Below are positions 1 to 11,691 of a DNA stretch of 64,000 nucleotides, one piece after another. The stretch covers positions 1 to 64,000 of the forward strand of contig JAPWGK010000032.1 in the NCBI GenBank assembly GCA_029641185.1. The letters are read 5' to 3'. Origin of the DNA: Pseudofabraea citricarpa. Taxonomy: Eukaryota; Ascomycota; Leotiomycetes; Helotiales; Dermateaceae. Every line of letters starts with the position of its first letter. Position 1 is the stretch's first letter. A model generated the notes under the pieces. That model had not been told where the DNA came from and made no database searches. It saw nothing but the letters and a program-made list of their open reading frames with translations. A program made the position numbers and the translations under genes.

Positions 1-113
1 TTCTTTAAACGTATAAGTATTATAGTAAGAAAGGAAATAAGACTATAATCTAATATTAATATTTCTTACTTTAGCTTTAAAGCTTAAGAATATACTAAGC
101 TAGATAAGAGGTA

Positions 114-474
114 ATATTATAAATATTATATTATATAATAGCTTATAGCCTAAGACTTAGTATAAAAGGTATATATAAAAAACTATAAGTAGAGAGTTAT
201 ATAACTAGAAGGTTATATAACTAGATTATTAGGATTATTAGGATTATTAGGATCCTAGGATAATCTAAATAATCTAAGGGATCTAAGAGATTTATAAGAA
301 TATAATAGTTTATATAAGTAGATAGGTTTTCCTAGGTTATAAAGCTTTATACTTAACTTAAAATAATATTCTTTTATACTAGTAATAAGTCTACTAATAT
401 AATAGTTTCTTATAATATACCTACTTTTATCTTATTCCTAAGATAACTCGAGTAATTTATTAAGAGTTATTTAG
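114..474 (+). repeat. Long inverted repeat 1, left arm (LTR-sized)
   Basis: About 360 bp match the reverse complement of 11,328-11,691 almost base for base, including a run of three TTAGGATTA-like units and a shared GGATCCTAGG core; most differences I noted are transitions. The size fits an LTR. I find no matching copy at the far ends of either gypsy element, so these may be solo LTRs or ends of a composite. It sits about 10.8 kb from its partner, in opposite orientation. Confidence 0.75.
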
Positions 475-1209
475 ATTATTATAATTATATAGATATATAA
501 GGTTACTTATATATTATTAATATCTAGCTATATATTATTATAAACTTTAAGGATTACTTAAGACGTCCTCTTATAATTAATAGTTATAAGATTCTTTTTT
601 TTTCTAATACTAAGGCTAGCTTTTCTTTAGATATTATAAGTTATAATATTAATCTTAGTACTTATATTTATTATACCTATTACTTATATTAACTTCTAAT
701 TATTATAGCTATAGATAATAACTAGTAAGTATAAGCTATTAATATAATATAATAGAATATTAACTCTAGTAGTTATATTTTATATAAGAAAGCTTATACT
801 TATATAAAGTCCTAGCTTTTTAACCTTTAGTATATTAATTTAAATCGTATTACTTAGAAGTTAGTAATAGCTAATTCTTATAACTTAAGCTAGGTTTATT
901 TAATTAAAGATAAAAGCTTATTTATATATAAGTATAATTATTTAATTTATAATTATATATTATATTTTAAGTATCTTAGCTTATAAGATATAAGACTTAT
1001 ATTCCTTTTTTTTCTTAGCTTTAGTAACCTCTAAGGTCTTATTATTATCTAGGCCTAGTTATATTAAGTCCTTAATAAGAGTTCCCTAAGTACTTAAAAG
1101 CTTCTTATTATACCTAGATATCTTAGTATTAATTAGTTTATATTAGTAAAATACTTACTCTAAAGTATCTAAATCTATAATTTTAGATATTAGAGTAATA
1201 AACTTAATA

Positions 1210-1407
1210 GTTCTCTTTAGCTTCTTAATATTCTTTTAGATACTTATACTTAACTTAGTCTTCCTAAAGATATTAGTAATTACTAGGGTACCTCTTAGGC
1301 TTATAGGTATAATAATAAGAGTATTTATATGTATTAATTACTTAATTTATTTTTACTTAGTTATAATAGTTATAGCTGAGGAGGTTAGCTTTCTTTAAAT
1401 TTGTAAC
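1210..1407 (+). repeat. Inverted repeat 2, left arm
   Basis: This arm starts GTTCTCTTTAGCTTCTTAA and ends at CTTTCTTTAAATTT. It matches the reverse complement of 4,029-4,234 nearly throughout, with a few small differences. The first GT island starts where the arm ends. The pair therefore brackets the first two GT islands as one unit of about 3 kb. Confidence 0.75.
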
Positions 1408-2045
1408 TGTATTATATATGTGAGTGTGTAGTTGTTTCTGTGGATAGTTGTAGGAAGGAGTTAGGTGTTTGAGGTGGTTTATGTGTGGGTAGTGAGGTTG
1501 TGGTATGTGTGATGGGTTGGCGGGTTGTGGAGGACGTTGAGTTTTAGTGAGGTTTGAGTTGTGTTGTTGTTTGAGGTGGTGTAGTGTTGTGTTTGTGTAG
1601 GGGGTGGTTGTTAGTAGTTGTGTTAGGTGAGGGGTTTTGTGGTTTGTGTGAGGTGTTGGGTGTGTGTAGTTGTGGTAGGGTGGGGTGTTTAGTTGGGTTT
1701 AGGGTGTGTTGTGGGTTGTGGTGGTTGGTAGTGTTGTTGTTTTGGTAGGTGTTGTGTTGTTTGTGTTGAGGTTGGGTGTTTGGTTGTGTAGTTTGTGAGT
1801 GGGTGTTTGTGTTGTGTATGTGTTGATTGTGGGTGTAGGTGGTTGTTAGATTGGTGTAGGTGTTGTTGTAGTAGGAGTGGTGATGTTGTGTGAGTGGTTT
1901 AGATGAGTTGTTGTGTTTATTGTGGTGTTGTCGGTTGGTAATTGTTAAGTGTAGGTTTGTTTTTAGTATGAGTTATTGTGGTTAGATTGTTGGTCAGGTA
2001 GTAGTTGTTAGTTGTAGTGCTGTGTTTCTCGTTTGTAGTTTGTTA
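1408..2045 (+). other. GT-only island 1
   Basis: The plus strand is almost wholly G and T, with some A (mostly in TA or GA) and only a handful of C. Several of those C precede G, for example near 1,519, 1,533 and 1,931. There is no simple tandem period; it reads as irregular words of GTG, TTG, GGTT and TAG. It starts at the end of inverted-repeat arm 1,210-1,407 and gives way near 2,045 to TA-rich sequence. No credible gene is present; the open frames are compositional. Confidence 0.85.
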
Positions 2046-2520
2046 TAATGATCTTAAGGTGTATTAATCTTCTAATTATCTTAGCTATTATATTATAATA
2101 TTATTGATCTTATTATAATTAGAGTGTACTTTAGAGGCTTATATCTTTATGTTATATTAGTAGTTTATACTAAGGGTTATAATAGTTTATATAAGGTTAC
2201 TAACTATTAGTATAAAGAGAGTAGTTAGGTTAAAGGTCTTATTTAGATTATTATATAATAGAGGTCTAGTAGCTTATTAATAATAATAGTATTATTATTA
2301 TCTTGTTTAAGTAAGTAGATAGATCTTCTTAGTTGGTATAGGTCTTGTAAATTATGATCTTGTATATGTAAAGTTCTTAGTTTAGTTATAGTTATTGTTT
2401 TCCTTGTTTATAATTGAATATGATTTTTAGGAAGGTTATGAGGAGCTTATATATTATTTGTAAAGTTAGTTATTATTACTAAGTGGTTACTTAGTTAGCT
2501 TAGTATTCTTAGAATTCTAG

Positions 2521-3560
2521 GTTTTGTTTAAGTTGTGTTAGGTGTTGGGGTTGGTGGGTTAGGGTTAGGGGTAGTGGGGGTGGGGTGGGTGTTGTGGGAG
2601 GGTTGTTGTGGTTGGTGGTGTGGGTGAGGGGGTGGGTGTGGGTAGGGGTGGGTGTGGGTTGGAGTGTATGGTAGTTGTGAGTGAGCTGGGGTGTGGTGAG
2701 GTGGGTGGGGTGGGGTGTGTGTGGATGTGGTTGGGTTGGTTTGTTAGAGTTGTTGAGAGTGTTTTGAGTTAGTTAGGTTGTGTTAAGGTTAGTTGTTGTT
2801 GAGCGGTTTGTAGTGTTGGTTTGTTGGGTTTGTGTGGGTGTTGATTGTGTGGTGTTGGGAGTTGTGTGTGGTTGAGTTGAGGGTTGGTTAGGTGGTGGTT
2901 GTGGTTGTTGGAGGGTGTTGTTGGTGTGTTGGAGGGGTGGTAGGGAGTTTGTGGTGTGGGGTGAGTGGTGTTTGTTGTTTGTTGGTTGGTGTTGTTTAGT
3001 TTGTTGGTGTGTGGGTAGTTGTGGGTGTTGGGGTAGTTGTAGGTGTGGTTGAGTTTTTGGTGTGGGTGGTTGGTAGGTTTGTTGGTGTGTGTTGTTGTAG
3101 TGGTGGTGGTTGTTGGTAGTGTAGTGGGTGGTGTGTGTTGAGTTTGTTGTAAGGGTTTTAGTGTGTAGAGGGGGTGTAGTTGTGGGTGTTAGGTGTGTTT
3201 GGTGGTGTGTAGGTGGTGTTGTAGGTTGTTGTGTTGTGTGTTTGTGTGTTGAGAGGTTTGGTAGTGGAGTTGGTGTTGTTGTGGTGTTGTGGTGGTTGTG
3301 TTGTGAGTTGTGTGGTGGTGTTGTGGTGTGGTAGGGTTGTGGTGGTGTTGGTTGGTAGTGTTTGTGTTTGTGTTGAGTGGTAGTGGTAGTGGTTTTGGTT
3401 GTAGTGTGGGTTGTGTGGTGTGTGGTTGGGGTGTTGTTGTTGTTGAGTTAGTTGTGTTGTTGTTGGGTGTTGGTTTGTTTGGGGTTTTGTGTGTTGGTTA
3501 AGTGTTGTTTGTAGTTTGGTGTGTTTATGTTGGGAGTTATTGTTGGTTCTTTGGTAGATT
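2521..3560 (+). other. GT-only island 2 with G-runs
   Basis: This is the most extreme island: whole lines have no cytosine. It opens with clustered runs of three to five G (2,556-2,680), including a telomere-like GGGTTAGGGTTAGGGG at 2,556-2,571, and has strong G-quadruplex potential on the plus strand. Short frames at 3,128-3,501 encode only Val, Gly, Cys, Trp and Leu, as expected from GT composition, and are not genes. TA-rich decay follows from about 3,561. Confidence 0.85.
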
Positions 3561-4028
3561 TTATGTGTTTTATTAATTGTATAAATTAGCTATTAATATC
3601 TACTTTTATAATTATGAGTTATTTGAGTATATTAGTAATTATAATAGGTACGTTTTATTCTTCGTAAAACTACCTAATATTACCTATTATATAAAAAGGT
3701 TAAATCGTGTTTATAAAGATTAGAGTAATAGTCTAGGTATATCCTAAACCTTATAAGATCTAGTTTAATATCCTTTTAGAAGGCTAAGATATCTTAAGGT
3801 ATTCTTACTAAAAAGTATATATTTATATTATAATAAGAATAAGATCTCTTATTATAATTAATTTAAGGATACTTTAGCTTAAGAAGAATATAAAGACTAA
3901 ATCTAATATTAATATTAAGGACAAGTAATATAAGCTTACTAAGATCTATAAATAATAAGAAGAAAGATATTATAACTAGCTTTATTAGTATATAAGATAA
4001 TATATATGCTCTCTAGTATATAATACTA

Positions 4029-4234
4029 GTTACTAAATTTAAAGAAAGCTAGACTCTTACTATTAGTTATAACTAGTTATAATAAGTAAAAATAATAAGA
4101 TTAAGTAAATTATACTTAATACTCTTATTATTATACTATAAGCCTAAGAGGTACCCTAAGTAATTACTAATATACTTTAGGAAGACTAAGTTAAGTATAA
4201 GTATCTAAAAGAATATTAAGAAGCTAAAGAGAAC
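4029..4234 (-). repeat. Inverted repeat 2, right arm
   Basis: Reverse complement of 1,210-1,407; it ends AAGCTAAAGAGAAC. Beyond 4,234 the sequence changes at once to a better-preserved, C-rich segment, so this arm marks a real boundary. The arm itself is TA-rich like the rest of the RIP-mutated DNA. Confidence 0.75.
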
Positions 4235-4626
4235 TGTTTTCGTCTCTAACTATATCGTTTATCATGCATCTCTGTTTTCCTATCTCCCCACTCTGCATAG
4301 TCTATTCTCCCACAGTTATATGTTAAAACTCCCCCTCCCCTTATAGTCTTTTTGATACTTGAGAGTAAGTATCTTATTACACCATACCCTACCTTGCTCC
4401 CCCCACTCCATAATGCCCTCACTCCACCCTACGCTCCAGACTCACAAACTAAGAGTGACTAATACTAAGTACTAGTCTCATATCTTATCCATGTTTATGG
4501 TATAATAAGATAAAGCTTGTAAGTACTTCTACCATTGGGAACTTTCTTATTATGGACTTGATTTTAAATTGGCATTGATTATTATCATCTCGTCCTCCCT
4601 TTGAGGCTTTCATCGGTTATGCGTTG
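4235..4626. other. Less mutated, partly C-rich segment with a short inverted repeat
   Basis: This stretch keeps CpA and TpG and has near-normal base content. From about 4,260 to 4,460 the plus strand is rich in C and poor in G (several CCCC runs), the opposite skew to the GT islands on each side. A 17-nt inverted repeat (4,370-4,386 and 4,496-4,512, one mismatch, loop about 109 nt) lies within it. No coding potential seen. It may be a later insertion or a fragment that escaped the mutation process. Confidence 0.6.
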
Positions 4627-4647
4627 TTTTTTTTGGGGGGGGGGGGG
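4627..4647 (+). repeat. T8-G13 homopolymer junction
   Basis: Eight T (4,627-4,634) are followed directly by thirteen G (4,635-4,647). This tract marks the left edge of GT island 3. A G run of this length is unusual in fungal DNA, is prone to slippage, and may also be an assembly weak point. Confidence 0.85.
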
Positions 4648-5935
4648 ATTGTTTTTATTGTGGGCGGGGCGGTTTTGGTTTGTGCGTGGTGTTGTTTTTA
4701 GGAGTGTTTTCTGGGTGTAGGGGTTCTCTCTTTTTGTGTTGGGTATTTTTTTTTGTGTTGGTGTTTGGTTTGGATGGGTGTACGGTGTGAGTTTGTTGAG
4801 GGGTGCAGGGTTGGTGTGTTTAAGTGAGGTTGGGAGTTGTTAGGTGGTGGTCGTATTGCGATGGTTGTCGTGGGATTGGTTTTGTAGATTGGGGGTTGTT
4901 TGCGTAGGAGTAGGTTGTGTTGGTGATGCGGGAGTTGTGATTTTGAGTTCGTCGTGTGGGAAGTTGCGTGGTGTGAGGGTGGTTGTGCGGTGTAGGTGCT
5001 GGGTGGTGCTTTTGAGTAGTATATGGTGTTGGTGAATGTGTTGGAAGGGGGTGTTGTTTTTGTGATAGTACTGTAGGTATTATGATACTTTGTATTGTGC
5101 ATATAGTATTAAGATAGCCGTAGTGTTTGTAGTAAAAAAAATTGTAAGCGTTTTTCGTGGATTTTGTTACGAGGTCGGAGGTTGGTTGACGGTTTGGGGT
5201 GTTGTTTGTGTGTGCGTGGGTGGTTGTTGTGTGTTGGTTAAGGTGTGTGAGTGTGTTGGTGTTGTTTGCGTTAGTTAGAGGTTGTTTGGTAGCGTCGTAG
5301 ATATTCTGGTAGTTGAGTATTTAGGTGGGTGAGGTTTATGTTACGATTTTATGTGGAGATCGTTTTTCGAGTGATTATAGTAATGTTGGAGTTTTAGTAG
5401 TTGGTTGTTTTGCTGGGAGTACCGTGGTTTATACCGTGAGAAGGTGTTGTGTTTCAGTGGTTTTGAGGTGTTTGCTACGTTGTTGCCTCGTGATGTTGGG
5501 TGTGGTGCTTGGTGCACCGTTGTTGCCAGTTGTTGCCGTTGTTGAGTGGTTGATTTACAAGGCGTGGTGTGTTACGAGAGTGGTGAGGGGGATGGTGAGT
5601 GTAACGGGCGTGTCGTTGGGCGGTGGCGAGTTTGCGTGGTGTGTTGTGTTGTGGGTGTTGTGGTTAAGCGGTGCTGTGCGTGTGGTGTGGAGGTTGAGGG
5701 ATTGAGTTAGGTTGTTTGTGGATTGTGGTGAGGTGAGGAGGTGGGCAACGGGAGGGTCGAGTTTACTTTTGTCGGGTGTTTGTTATATGTTGTTTGTTTG
5801 TGTTGGAGTAGCGGTGTGTATGTTGTGGTGTGGGTTTTGGTGTGAGGTGTCGGTTGTCGTTTTTTTTTTTTTGTTGGTATTGTGCGGTGGTGGTGTTGGG
5901 GGACGTGGTGGGTGTAGTCGGGCGTGGTAATAGTT
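4648..5935 (+). other. GT-rich island 3 with CpG-retained cytosines
   Basis: The plus strand is again dominated by G and T, but cytosines are somewhat commoner than in islands 1 and 2 and are mostly followed by G: about 20 of 27 between 4,861 and 5,400 by hand count. TpG is abundant, so the minus strand has not lost CpA. Open frames at 5,325-5,705 (plus) and 4,698-5,102 (minus, all Thr/Pro/His/Asn) are products of composition. It ends sharply near 5,935 at TA-rich RIP sequence. Confidence 0.8.
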
Positions 5936-6199
5936 TTATAATATATATCGTGTATAATCCTTCTATTACTAACTAGATAAAGCTTAATTATAAGAAGAAA
6001 TAACTAATAAAGTCCTAGAATATTATTTAAGAAAAATAATAAACTACTTAAAAGAAATAATAATAACTTTTTCTTCGCTTATCTAAATAATTCGTATAAC
6101 TAGCCTAGATTAATAAATAATAGGAGATATTTTATACTTATACTACTAAAATACTTTATTATAAACTTCTTTCCTTAGAGGAGCTTAATATTATAAAAG

Positions 6200-9100
6200 A
6201 AGCGAAGCGCGCCTCCCTAGGTCTTATATAAGCCTTACCTATTAGCCTAAGTAACCTTAACCTCTTTCTTAACCCTTCGATTAACCTTATATTAATAGTT
6301 TCGCTATCTGATTTTAATCCTTTAGACCCCTTTTAGGTAAGCTTAGGTTTTAGTAATAAAACTTATTAAGTAGCTAATAATACTTAAGATTCCCTTTTAG
6401 CTCTTATATATTTTTAGAATATAAGTACTCCTTTTATTTAATTAAATACTTAATTTTATTATACTAGTACTAATAATCTAAGATTCTCTTAACTTTATAC
6501 TTAGCGTTTAGATTAACTAGTTAGATTTCTATAACTAAAGTATTTAGTACTTTAAGAGGTATTATCTTAAGTAATAAGATATAAAAGACTAGATAAATAT
6601 TTATTATCTTTAGTAGCCTTAGTTAATAATTAATTAGTTTTATTATCTTTTCTATAATAAATAATCCTAATTTCCTATAATCTAACTTATTACTTAGTCT
6701 CTTTATTCTAATATTCTATTAAAGTAGGTAAACTTTTCCCTTTTTCTTAAGAGTAAGTCTTATATTATATTTTATATTATAATATATTATTAACTTCTAG
6801 GTAATAAACTTAATATCTACTCTTAGCTTATTATATAATATCTTAAGCTAATTAATCTAGATAATTACTTCCTAAGATTAACTTATATTAACTAATAGTA
6901 CCTAATATATAATAGGATTAAACCTATAGTTAATATAAAATAAAAAGACTCCTATAGTTTTTATATTTGTATTATTATATATATATTATATAAGAGGTAA
7001 TAGTTATATCTAGTTATTTTACTTATAGCTAATATAATATTATAAATATATCTCTATTATCTAGTTAATTCTCTTTATTTATTTATTTATTTGCAAGTAG
7101 AAACTTATAAATAACTTATATTTTACTCCTAGTAAGATAACTAGTATTATCTAGAACTTAGATATAAATAACTTATCTTAATCTAAGATAATTTCTTCTA
7201 GTATTTTATAATTTATAATAATTACTTATAAAAATACTTGTGTTATATTATTAGTATTACTAGCTTTAAGAAATAATATTATATACGTATATTTTATAAG
7301 CCTATTTATAATTATTACTATTAAGTTATATTCGATTTTAGTTATTAGATCTTTTAAGAGTAATAGTTTTACTATAAAATCTAAAGCGATTAACTTTTAT
7401 AGCTAAGGTAATATACTAGGTAACTTTATAAGATTATATAAAGTATAATAAGCTACTTTATTTTATATATATATATTATAACCTAATATTATATTCCTAA
7501 TTATTTTTCTTATCCTAGGGAAGTAATATATTCTTATAAAACGAGATATTATTTTAGTTACTCCCTAATAATTATAGGCTAGTAGCTTATATTATTATTA
7601 TACGAACTTTATTCGTATATATATTAGGATATAAATTTTATCCTAGAATATTAAAAGCTCTTAATTATTCCTTAAGAATCTAGGTCCTAATACTTGTTCT
7701 TATTATTTAACTATAAGATCTTTATTATACTTCTTATAAATATCCTCTATAAATAAGTCTTATTTTAGTTATATAATTGTTATAACTTATCTAGTATTAT
7801 AAACTAGCGTATTATTATCTTATCTTAGGATCGCGTATAATTTATATATTTTATTCTTTAGATACTCTAGTTTCTAGCTTAAAGTATCTACCCTAGTATT
7901 TTCTAATCCTTTAATATATAAAATTCTAAAATTATACTAAGCGAGGGTTTCTAACTATTAGACCTATTATTAGTTTAGTTCTTTTATAGTTATAAAATAA
8001 ATGAGATTCTTATAGTTTATAAGTACTTATATTTAATATTTCGATCCTACTAAGTATACTTTTTATTCCTAGAAGGTATTTATTATAATAAGTAATTCCT
8101 TATTATAAATCTTATAATTTAGTTTAGCTAAAGAGAGTTTCTAAGAATAATATATAATTAATTACTATCTTTCTTACTTATTAGGCTAGCTTAATATAAC
8201 TCTAATAATATAATTAGACGAATTTATTTTTACTCGAATTTCTTTTTCTAGATCGAACGAAATAAATACTAGGCTTTAAGTAAAAACTCTCTTAAGTTCC
8301 TTAAAGGCCTTATCTACTACTAGATTTTATATAAAGGTCTTGTTTTTATATATAAGTTTTATTAAGGGTATTATAATTTTTAAGTAATCCTTAATAAACT
8401 ATTAGTAGAAGTTTATAAATCCTAAAAAGGATTATACGTTCTTAATCGTTCCTAGTATATTCTAAGATAATATTATACTTATTTTTATAAGGTTTATCTA
8501 GATCCTTAAGATAATAATTATATATCTTAAGAAGATTACTTTTATAATATTAAAATAATATTTCTTAGGTTTTAATAGTAAATATATATCTTATAATATA
8601 ATAAGGATACTAGTTATATTCTTAGTATATTATTTCTTATTCTTAGAGTATATAAGAATATTATCTAAATAATATATATAATTAATATTAAGAAATTTCC
8701 TTAGTATATTATTTATTAATTACTAGTATATTACTAGCGTGTTAGTAAGCCTAAAAGGTATTATAATATACTTATAATAATTATAATATATTTTAAATAT
8801 AATCTTTTCTTCTTTTTTAGCTTTAATCCTAATAAGATTATATATTCCTCTTAGATTAAATTAAGTAAAAATCTTAGCTTCTTATAACCTGTTACGTAAT
8901 TTCTTAGTAAATAATAAGATATAATAATCGTTCTTTATAATATTATTAAGCTTCTTATAATTTATATATAATCTTTTTATTTTATTCTTTTTTAGTACGA
9001 ATATTACTAGTAATTCTTATAGGGATATTAACTCTCTAATAAATCCTTTCTTTAGATTTATATTAATATATTCCTTAAGCGTCCTTAATTAGTTTATAGG

Positions 9101-11327
9101 TAATATATATATTAGCTTAAATATTAGCTTTATATTATTTACTACTAGTATCTTATAATCTTATAACTAGTATTAAAATAAGACTTTAATATCTAGTTCC
9201 TTCTTAAATAAGTTATTAAACTACTTATACTCTAGTAATATTATCTTATCTGTTAGTAGACTTTTTATTATATTAGTATCTTAATTCTTAGAAGTAATAT
9301 TAACTTCTCTTTAATCCTTTATAGCTTTTTATAGTATATAATTATACTAGTTAAAATATATTTGACTTTACCTCTAGTTTATTATAAGATTATATTACTT
9401 AATCTATAATAATTCTAAGATTACTTAGTATCACCTAATATTTATAATATTAAACTAGATTATCTTTATATACCCTACTTTACTAAGTATTATATTAGGT
9501 TTCGTTCTAATATTAATTTATTTATCTTAATAGAATACTATTAATCTATTAATAATAATAAGATTATAAGATTTTATATTAACTTTAGTTTCGAACCTAT
9601 AAAATAATATTATATCTAATAATATAAAATTCCTTATAACTCCTAAGTTAATTATAGCTATTATTAGCTTTCCTATAATTTTTACTTATATTATAAGCTA
9701 CTTATAACCTTCTATAGTATATAACTCTTATTAAGTTTTCTTTTATTACTTATAATAATATCTATCAATTATATATTTTTATAATTAATATTAGTTATTA
9801 TTTATTATAACTTAGTATATATACTTTTTCTAAGGGCTTTAGCCTTAAGATTTTCTTTTCTTAAAATATTATTATTTTTCCCTAACTAGTTTCTAGATAA
9901 TATAATCTTAGCTAATATTATTTACCTTTTATAGGTTACCTAACTCTAAGCTAGCTTCTTATTAGGGCTATTCCCTAGTAGAATATATATACGTCTTACT
10001 AGTCTCTTATTATAGCTATCTAATCTATTAATATTCTAAGTACTAGACCTTATAGGTTTCTCTTACTTATAAACTATTATCTTATATAAGTAGCTTATAA
10101 TATAAGATTTTATCTCTAATAAATCTTTATATATACTAATATATCTAATCTCTTTTAATAAGCTTATAAAAAAGAACTTCCTAAAGTTCTTTATCCTAGG
10201 GTAATTATTAACTAGTATCTTTTATATTACTTAGTTCTAGTAATATAAACCGTTTATCTTATTCTAATTAATCGTTTATATCTCTCTAATTAGAGTTTAT
10301 TACTCTTAGGTCGATTTAAGTATAAATCTTCTTTCGCTTAAGCTCTTCTAGTATTATAACTCGCTTAATAATAATAACCTGCCTTATAATAGTCTTTACT
10401 TGCCTTTAACCTTACTAGCTCTTATTATTCTTATAATATAATAATATTATATATCCTAGTAGATTATATTTAAAATATAACTTCTTATCTTAGTATTTGT
10501 TTATTTCTTATCTAAAGGGTTATTTTTTCTTCTTAAAGTTTATTATATCTAGTTCTATAAGTTAGGGCTAATAACTCTTAGTTTATAGCTTCTAGTATTA
10601 TCTTATATAAATACCCTTCCTTTCTATAATCCGCTTAAAGTACTAATTATTAATCTTAATTATCTTTATAATTATTTCTTATAAACTATTAGATTTATTA
10701 GACTAAGTAATCTTATTCTTAATATAATTCTTAAGGCCTTAATAATATCTAACCTTAAGAGCTATATTATTCTAGTTTATTCTTATTATATATTATTAAA
10801 ACTTAGTCGTATAATTCGTAGCTAACTTATATTACTTAATTTATAATAGGTATACTTCTATTATCTTCTCTAGGTTAATATTTCTAAAGACTTACTTAAT
10901 ACTATTACTAAATCCTTATATTATAATAAATAATATCTAGGTTACTTTCTTTATATTAGTAATATATCTTCCTTTAGAGTTCTTAGTTATTAAGAAGTTT
11001 ACTAGAAAAGGATTAATCTAATTAAAAGCTTATCCTCTTAGTAATACTATTATTTATAAGACCTACTTTATCTTATTTTTAAACTTATTTTTATTAAAGA
11101 GTATATAAATCTCTACCTAAGCTAGGAATTATACTAGGTGTTTATAATTACTACTAAAGGTTTTAGGTATTATAATCCTAAGCTAGTTCTCTTTCTTCTT
11201 AGTTATAGAAGTAATAGTTATTACCCTAAGCTCTAGAGATTTAATTTTACTCGCGCGCTTATTTATAAGAGTTATATTATTTCTTATAAGTTAATACTTC
11301 TAAGAGTAATACTTAAAGTATAATAGC
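6200..11327 (-). mobile_element. RIP-inactivated Ty3/gypsy retrotransposon, minus strand
   Basis: A minus-strand pol region is readable through stop codons. The reverse transcriptase at 8,642-8,979 gives the order and sequence of a fungal chromovirus-type gypsy element. By family layout, gag and protease would lie at about 9.5-11.2 kb and RNase H and integrase at about 6.3-8.5 kb; I did not trace those residue by residue. The LTR-sized repeat at 11,328-11,691 adjoins the expected 5' end, but no second copy was found near 6.0 kb, so the ends are uncertain. Confidence 0.7.
8642..8979 (-). pseudogene. Reverse transcriptase domain of the minus-strand gypsy element
   Basis: Conceptual translation, ignoring stops, shows the gypsy RT blocks in order: YKKLNNIIKNDYYIL, AKIFT, LRGIYNLIRIK, PFRLTNTL and YLDNILIYSK. 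Functional relatives carry YLDDILI, so the second catalytic Asp has become Asn, the change expected from RIP of GAT to AAT. Other RIP-type changes are Gln to stop, Gly to Arg (PFGLTN to PFRLTN) and Ala to Thr. The domain is dead but clearly recognisable. Confidence 0.88.
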
Positions 11328-11691
11328 CTAAATAACCCTTAATAGATTACTTAGGTTATCTTAGGAATAAGATAAAGGTAAGTATATTATAAGAAACTAT
11401 TATATTAGTAGACCTATTACTAGTATAAAAGAATATTATTTTAAGTTAAGTATAAAGCTTTATAACCTAAGAAAACTTATCTACTTATATAAATTATTAT
11501 ATTCTTATAGATCCCTTAGATCCCTTAGATTATTTAGATTATCCTAGGATCCTAATAATCTTAATAATCCTAATAATCTAGTTATATAACCTCCTAATTA
11601 TATAACTCTCTACTTATAGTTCTTTATATATACCTCTTATATTAAGCCTTAGGCTATAAGCTATTATATAATATAATATTTATAATAATAA
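11328..11691 (-). repeat. Long inverted repeat 1, right arm (LTR-sized)
   Basis: Reverse complement of 114-474, about 364 bp. It lies exactly between the minus-strand gypsy element to its left and the plus-strand gypsy element to its right, so it could be the 5' LTR of either. It lacks coding content and is RIP-mutated like its surroundings. Confidence 0.75.

Noticed and set aside
2556..2571. A true telomere or chromosome end
   Set aside because: Only two TTAGGG units, embedded in non-telomeric GT sequence with elements on both sides.
3128..3501. Overlapping Val/Gly/Cys/Trp-rich frames in GT island 2
   Set aside because: They follow directly from GT-only composition and have no start context, motif or codon pattern of a gene.
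4698..5102. 134-codon minus-strand frame rich in Thr, Pro, His and Asn
   Set aside because: It is the complement of a GT-rich strand; the amino acids are those coded by A and C only.
5325..5930. 126- and 72-codon plus-strand frames resembling membrane proteins
   Set aside because: Hydrophobic look results from GTN and TTN codons in GT-rich DNA; no conserved feature.
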